DNA from: Thermoanaerobacteraceae bacterium
GTDB taxonomy: Bacteria; Bacillota; Desulfotomaculia; Desulfotomaculales; Ammonificaceae
Assembly (NCBI GenBank): GCA_030016455.1
Contig: JASEJH010000035.1
Span: 1 to 9,453 of the forward strand
Direction: 5' to 3'
Length of the DNA stretch: 9,453 nucleotides
Part shown: positions 6,602 through 9,453 of the stretch, in pieces
Position numbering within the stretch: the stretch's first letter is position 1
Layout: each line of letters begins with the position of its first letter
Notes under the pieces: generated by a model
What the model was told of the DNA's origin: nothing
Database searches by the model: none
What the model saw: only the letters and a program-made list of their open reading frames with translations
Program-made: the position numbers and the translations under genes

Positions 6602-6772
6602 ATGTGTTATAATGGAGTAACAGATAGCATTAAAGGCAGAAAAAACGCGTGGAAAAAGCGCACCGGTGACTGGCTACGGGTAACCTACACTGTAGTTGAA
6701 AATGTAAACATAGTGGTTACGGTTACTGTTAAGCGTAAGTTTTCTAAAGAGGGGGATGGCAGTGAAAATTGA
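6602..6772 (+). pseudogene. Probable DUF4258-type (RelE-like) toxin remnant
   Basis: The frame reads VTDSIKGRKNAWKKRTGDW and then LRVTYTVVENVNIVVTVTVKRKF. This resembles the C-terminal half of DUF4258-type proteins, small RelE-like proteins that are often partnered by DUF2283. The N-terminal half is missing: upstream in this frame there is only sequence overlapping der in another frame and non-family sequence. The only ATG (6602) lies upstream of the expected transcription start of the promoter at 6605-6613, so it is unlikely to be translated normally. The fragment ends 11 bases inside the DUF2283 gene, an overlap typical of toxin-antitoxin pairs. The family call is from memory of the motif pattern; it could instead be an unrelated short protein. 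Confidence 0.4.
6605..6613 (+). promoter_or_regulatory. Extended -10 promoter before the DUF4258/DUF2283 pair
   Basis: TGTTATAAT is a perfect extended -10 element (TGn plus TATAAT at 6608-6613). No convincing -35 hexamer is visible. Transcription would begin about 6620 and cover the DUF4258-like remnant, DUF2283 and possibly plsY. Confidence 0.6.
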
Positions 6773-6965
6773 GTATGACCCGGAAGTTGACGCCCTTTAC
6801 ATAGAGTTTCGTACCGCGCCACCCAGTTATAGTGTGGATATTGAAGAAGGGGTAGTCGTTGATCTGGATGAAGAAAACCACATCGTCGGGGTAGAAATAC
6901 TCGACGCTTCGGAAAAATTGCGGGACGATCTCCACCGGATCGAGTTGACCGGCCTGCCGCTCTAG
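6762..6965 (+). CDS. DUF2283 small protein (antitoxin-like)
   Basis: The 67-residue product (KIEYDPEVDALYIEF at the start, then VDIEEGVVVDLDEENHIVGVEILDAS) is a clear DUF2283 protein. This small beta-rich family is often encoded beside DUF4258 or similar toxin-like genes, and the protein is acidic, as antitoxins commonly are. I prefer the GTG at 6762 because AAAGAGGGGG at 6746-6755 is about 6 bases upstream; the ATG at 6756 would have no spacer at all. The start overlaps the upstream remnant by 11 bases. The upstream stretch and this gene look more AT-rich than der and plsY, suggesting acquisition. No partner toxin appears intact, so its present role is uncertain. Confidence 0.8.
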   Translation: MKIEYDPEVDALYIEFRTAPPSYSVDIEEGVVVDLDEENHIVGVEILDASEKLRDDLHRIELTGLPL

Positions 6966-7020
6966 GAATTACCTGCGGAGCGGCGTTCCTCGACTTCTCT
7001 AAACCGGAGCAGCCGGCCGT

Positions 7021-7224
7021 CTAAACGCCGAACGTCGAACTTTGAGTCGGTGTGAGGGTGTAACGGTGCGGCGGTTGAACGGTAAAAACGGTTCGACGTA
7101 GACAAACCTGAAAGCTGTACCCGCAAGCTTGCACGTAGCACGGACTTTATAGGTTCATCAGTTTGAGCCTAACTCGAACTTCGAACTGACCTCAAAGATC
7201 AGTCCGTCTGAGCTCTAACCGTAA
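7021..7224 (+). repeat. Composite intergenic repeat, copy C
   Basis: This fills most of the gap between DUF2283 and plsY. It opens with CGCCGAACGTCGAACTTTGA (as copy B does), then an octamer array at 7051-7091 (TGTGAGGG, TGTAACGG, TGCGGCGG, TTGAACGG and a 9-base TAAAAACGG). Next come a type-2 module (about 7096-7138), a type-1 module (7139-7178) and a second type-1 module (7185-7220). The latter can pair ACTGA (7185-7189) with TCAGT (7199-7203). The order type2-type1-type1 differs from copy B (type1-type2-type1), showing that the modules have been rearranged. No open reading frame is supported here. Confidence 0.8.
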
Positions 7225-7240
7225 GCCGGGGTGATGCCGT

Positions 7241-7816
7241 TTGAAACTGCTCGGAATCGCTATCATCGCTTACCTGATCGGCTCGTTCCCCACCGGCTAC
7301 CTGTTGGCGCGAAGCCGGGGGGTGGACCTCTTCCGCTACGGCAGCGGTAACATCGGGGCCACCAACGTCTGGCGGGTTTTAGGGCCGGTCTTCGGCCTGG
7401 TCGCCCTGGCGGGAGACGTGGGGAAGGGAGCGGTGGCCGTTTATCTCGGGAGCCGCGCCGGGCACTGGCCGGCGGTTGTGGCCGGCGCCTGCGTACTTGC
7501 GGGCCACAGTTGGTCGCTTTTCCTCCGCTTTCGCGGGGGCAAAATGATCGCCACCGCGCTGGGCGTCTTCCTGATGCTCACGCCGAAGGCGGCGCTTGCC
7601 GCTTTCGTGCTCTGGGCCGCCGTATTCGGGCTGAGCCGGTACGTTTCGCTTGCTTCCATCATCGCTGCGGGCAGCCTGCCGGTGCTGATCGGCGTCTTTG
7701 GCTACCCCGGAAGCTACATTTTGTTTGGTCTCCTGGCCGCCGGCGTCGCCATCTACCGGCACCGAAGCAACATCCGGCGGCTGCTTGACGGCACCGAGCA
7801 CCGCTTCGGCCGGTAG
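7241..7816 (+). CDS. plsY: Acyl-phosphate:glycerol-3-phosphate acyltransferase PlsY
   Basis: PlsY makes lysophosphatidic acid from acyl-phosphate (supplied by PlsX) and glycerol-3-phosphate, the first acylation of phospholipid synthesis, in the cytoplasmic membrane. The 191-residue protein has the typical hydrophobic layout and the family motifs: GSGNIGATNVWRVLG (about 34-48), the DVGKG motif (60-64) and HSWSLFLRFRGGKMIAT (about 89-105), plus several membrane helices. The start is a TTG: an in-frame TGA lies nine bases upstream, so no earlier start is possible, and GGGGTGAT at 7228-7235 gives a well-placed ribosome binding site. In many Clostridia plsY follows der and precedes gpsA and spoIVA; here a convergent surface-protein cluster follows instead, so the usual downstream genes are absent from this position. 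Confidence 0.95.
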   Translation: MKLLGIAIIAYLIGSFPTGYLLARSRGVDLFRYGSGNIGATNVWRVLGPVFGLVALAGDVGKGAVAVYLGSRAGHWPAVVAGACVLAGHSWSLFLRFRGGKMIATALGVFLMLTPKAALAAFVLWAAVFGLSRYVSLASIIAAGSLPVLIGVFGYPGSYILFGLLAAGVAIYRHRSNIRRLLDGTEHRFGR

Positions 7817-7851
7817 CAGAAAAGCGATCCGCCCCTCATCCTACAGCAGCC

Positions 7852-7877
7852 AAAAAGGGGGAGTTTTTCCTCCCCCT
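7852..7877 (-). terminator. Rho-independent terminator for the - strand surface genes
   Basis: AGGGGGAG (7856-7863) pairs perfectly with CTCCCCCT (7870-7877) around a 6-base loop. Read on the - strand, the stem is followed directly by TTTTT (7856-7852), the classic intrinsic-terminator layout. On the + strand the stem is not followed by a T-run, so it suits the cytochrome transcript better than plsY, although the hairpin may slow both. Confidence 0.8.
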
Positions 7878-7921
7878 GAATAAGATCCCTGCGGATTTAC
7901 CGCTTAAAGCAGAGTTTTCAG

Positions 7922-7952
7922 TGCCGGCGGCTTGCTCCATCTGCCGCCGGCA
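7922..7952. terminator. Strong GC hairpin between plsY and the cytochrome gene
   Basis: TGCCGGCGGC (7922-7931) pairs perfectly with GCCGCCGGCA (7943-7952) with an 11-base loop. It lies 13 bases past the stop of the - strand cytochrome gene. The + strand reads TCTTTCT after it, a weak T-rich tract; the - strand has none. It probably works with the hairpin at 7856-7877 to separate convergent transcripts. Confidence 0.6.
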
Positions 7953-7964
7953 TCTTTCTCCGGT

Positions 7965-8495
7965 TTACGGCAGCAAGGTGAACTTCCCCTCGGCCACCTT
8001 GTGGCAACTCCAGCAGTTGCCGAAGTACTTCTCCGTGAAGACGGGGGAGTTCGCGTGGGCCACGTGGATCATATCCGCGAAGTCTCCCTTGTGGCAGGAG
8101 ATGCAGGTGTCTACGGTGGCATCCGGCGGCAGATCGGGGTGCGGTTTCTTCTTCTTGGCCTCGGCGGCGATCCGGACGTCGCCCAGCCCCGGCGCATTAG
8201 CCACGTGGCAGGCGGAACAGCCCCGCGGGACCATCTGGGGCCGGCGGGCAAGTTCGCGCCAGTTCTGGTAGTTCTGGAACATCTGGGCGACCTCCGCCCT
8301 GCTGACAGCCTTATCGGGCTTGAAGCTGCCGTCGGAGTAACCTTTCACCAGACCCCGTTCCGCGGCCCAGTTGACGGCCGACTTGGCCCAGTGGTTTTCG
8401 GTGTCCGAAAAGGCAAGCGCCAACCCGCCGCCGAGAAGGGTGAGCCCGACGGCCACCAAGACCACCAGCCGCCACCTCCTAAGGATTTTGCCCAT
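7965..8495 (-). CDS. Secreted triheme c-type cytochrome with one SLH domain
   Basis: The 176-residue product has a Sec signal peptide (basic MGKILRRWR, hydrophobic core, ALA end near residue 28) and a single SLH domain (about 30-76, DTENHWAKSAVNWAAERGLV then GYSDGSFKPDKAVSRAEVA). The C-terminal part has three CxxCH heme sites: CSACH (93-97), CISCH (131-135) and CWSCH (161-165). Extra histidines (119, 144, 147) could be distal ligands. SLH domains bind cell-wall polysaccharide, so the hemes should sit outside the membrane, suggesting electron transfer across or along the cell wall. The ATG has a near-perfect AAGGAGG about 10 bases upstream. SLH proteins usually carry three SLH repeats; one copy implies weak binding or oligomerisation. 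The redox partner is unknown, and no cytochrome-maturation genes are in the window. Confidence 0.88.
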   Translation of the reverse strand: MGKILRRWRLVVLVAVGLTLLGGGLALAFSDTENHWAKSAVNWAAERGLVKGYSDGSFKPDKAVSRAEVAQMFQNYQNWRELARRPQMVPRGCSACHVANAPGLGDVRIAAEAKKKKPHPDLPPDATVDTCISCHKGDFADMIHVAHANSPVFTEKYFGNCWSCHKVAEGKFTLLP

Positions 8496-8604
8496 TAGGA
8501 ATCTCCCTCCTTAGATTTTTGCGCTTCTACCGCTTCCGCAAAAGACTTGGCCCTTCCTCCGGCTGACGCCAAAGCTTCCGCCGCAGCGCTGCCAGAACAG
8601 GGAG

Positions 8605-8627
8605 CGGGGCGGGACAAGCCCGCCCCG
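8605..8627 (-). terminator. GC-rich hairpin after the TasA-like gene
   Basis: CGGGGCGGG (8605-8613) pairs perfectly with CCCGCCCCG (8619-8627) around a 5-base loop. On the - strand it lies 33 bases past the stop of the TasA-like gene and before the cytochrome. No T-run follows, so it may act as a partial terminator or RNA-stability element between the two genes rather than a full stop. Confidence 0.5.
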
Positions 8628-8660
8628 GTTATCGTAAACACAGAAACACTATCGGAGAAA

Positions 8661-9296
8661 CTACTGACTCGCGTCCTGGTTCAGGGTGAAGATCATGGTC
8701 AGGTTTAAGGTGTCGCCCTGGAAGTCGTTGCCTGCGTTCTCGTCGAATTTCACGCTCAATCTGAAGTTTTGCTGTCCATCAGCGATTGGCGGTATTGGCA
8801 AATTGTCAACCGGGGCTTGTTTTAGGTCATAAAATGTTTTCTTTAAGTCTCCATCCTTATCTTGGATGGATGATAGGTAGTCGACACCGTTGTACAAGAA
8901 TCTTGTGATCACCAGTTGCTTTGCCATCTTGTCTGGATTTAGGTTCGTGTTTGGGTCAGTATCCGCTTCTGTTTGCGGATCTTCTTCGATTACGCTATAA
9001 TCGCAGGTGATCTCAAGATGATTTGGTGTTATGGTGCCAACTCTTCCTAATCCTACAAACTCTGCAAGAAATGGTAGTTCATCTCCCGGTTTCATATTAG
9101 TTGCCGTCCAAGTCGCTGTAACCCCGTCTTTCCAGGTAAGTTCGTTCCAATCTACAACCTTCAGGTCCATGGTCCCGGCGGTGAAGGTGTTCCCGGTGCT
9201 GGTTTCGGTGTCGCTGAAGTAGGCGAAGGTTCCGGCACCGGCCATCCCCGCGACCAGGAGCAGCGCCAACGCGAGGATTATCATTCTTTTTGTCAC
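8661..9296 (-). CDS. SipW-dependent camelysin/TasA-like secreted protein
   Basis: The 211-residue protein starts with a short basic N-terminus, a hydrophobic stretch (about 5-22) and the hallmark GTFAYFSDTETSTGNTFTAGT (from residue 22). This marks proteins processed by a SipW-type signal peptidase, as in Bacillus TasA fibres and camelysin. The rest is a beta-rich domain with several Asp/Asn-rich stretches and the ending KFDENAGNDFQGDTLNLTMIF, which is repeated in the partial paralog upstream. The GTG start at 9296 is preceded by AAAGGGG about 11 bases away; an internal ATG at 9284 is less likely. The central part (about 8780-9130) is visibly more AT-rich than both ends, a mosaic pattern. Probable role: a cell-surface or matrix fibre component. 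No signal peptidase gene is in the window; it may lie beyond the right edge. Confidence 0.85.
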   Translation of the reverse strand: MTKRMIILALALLLVAGMAGAGTFAYFSDTETSTGNTFTAGTMDLKVVDWNELTWKDGVTATWTATNMKPGDELPFLAEFVGLGRVGTITPNHLEITCDYSVIEEDPQTEADTDPNTNLNPDKMAKQLVITRFLYNGVDYLSSIQDKDGDLKKTFYDLKQAPVDNLPIPPIADGQQNFRLSVKFDENAGNDFQGDTLNLTMIFTLNQDASQ

Positions 9297-9319
9297 TTAT
9301 TTTTCAGCCCCTTTCAGGG

Positions 9320-9359
9320 CGGGCCGTCCCTCGGGCTAAGATGTTACGCGGGCGGCCCG
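9320..9359 (-). promoter_or_regulatory. Intercistronic hairpin between the two TasA-like genes
   Basis: CGGGCCGTCC (9320-9329) pairs with GGCGGCCCG and the base before it (9350-9359): 10 bp including one G-T pair, with a 20-base loop. It sits between the stop of the upstream paralog and the start of the TasA-like gene. No T-run follows on the - strand, so partial attenuation or mRNA processing is more likely than full termination. Confidence 0.5.
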
Positions 9360-9371
9360 GCTTGCTGTCTT

Positions 9372-9453
9372 TTACTGCTGCGTCAGCAGGTAATAGATGT
9401 TCAGCACGATGCCGTCGTTCTGGTAGTCGTTGCCCGCGTTTTCATCAAATTTG
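9372..9453 (-). CDS. C-terminal end of a second TasA/camelysin-like protein (partial)
   Basis: Only the last 26 codons are inside the window. They read KFDENAGNDYQNDGIVLNIY followed by YLLTQQ and a TAA stop. The opening matches KFDENAGNDFQGDTLNL at the same place near the end of the next gene, so this is a tandem paralog. Its 5' part, including any SipW-type signal peptide, lies beyond the right edge. It ends 75 bases before the GTG of its paralog, so the two are probably co-transcribed. A role as a second fibre or matrix subunit is inferred from the paralogy only. Confidence 0.8.
   Translation of the reverse strand, partial: KFDENAGNDYQNDGIVLNIYYLLTQQ

Noticed and set aside
7932..8498. + strand 188-codon frame antisense to the SLH-cytochrome
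   Set aside because: The - strand protein has a signal peptide, an SLH domain and three CxxCH motifs, and the + strand frame has none of these.
8500..8660. c-di-GMP (GEMM-like) riboswitch upstream of the cytochrome on the - strand
   Set aside because: A GCCGGAGG stretch recalls part of the motif, but the conserved CACGCACAGGGCAAACC block and the overall stems are absent.

Overview
The window looks like a GC-rich, endospore-forming Clostridia chromosome, most likely from the Desulfotomaculum/Pelotomaculum/Ammonifex-like group. The clues are a SpoIIP sporulation hydrolase, a DUF3189 pair, the order DUF512 radical-SAM protein - Der GTPase - PlsY, and S-layer (SLH) and SipW-dependent surface proteins. 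The species call is an inference from gene content and composition; no database was searched.

Layout. Positions 1-275 hold no convincing gene. From 276 to 7816 all genes lie on the + strand: a DUF1614 membrane protein overlapping spoIIP; a DUF3189 gene directly abutting spoIIP; a second, divergent DUF3189 gene; a short HicB-like antitoxin; a PDZ/radical-SAM DUF512 protein; der (ribosome-assembly GTPase); a DUF4258 remnant overlapping a DUF2283 gene; and plsY (acyl-phosphate:glycerol-3-phosphate acyltransferase). Two small toxin-antitoxin-like insertions (HicB-like, and DUF4258/DUF2283) sit between the housekeeping genes. Each is preceded by an extended -10 promoter sequence, and both look more AT-rich than their neighbours. 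PlsY meets the next genes tail to tail at a pair of hairpins.

From 7852 to 9453 the genes are on the - strand and encode the cell surface: a secreted three-heme c-type cytochrome with one SLH domain, a SipW-dependent camelysin/TasA-like protein, and the C-terminal end of a second copy of that protein at the window edge. Read 5' to 3' on that strand the order is paralog, TasA-like protein, SLH-cytochrome. This could be a surface-fibre/electron-transfer locus, but that is a hypothesis.

The most unusual feature is a family of composite repeats filling three intergenic gaps on the + strand (about 2709-2846, 4916-5143 and 7021-7224). They are built from short degenerate heptamer/octamer repeats (GTGAACC-like, TGTAACGG-like) and two kinds of mini-hairpin module with a GGACCC-AAAG core, arranged in different orders in each gap. 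In one gap the element runs into the upstream gene and supplies its last codons and stop. A separate perfect 7-bp tandem array (TGAAGGA) at 2613-2668 also supplies the stop of the gene before it.
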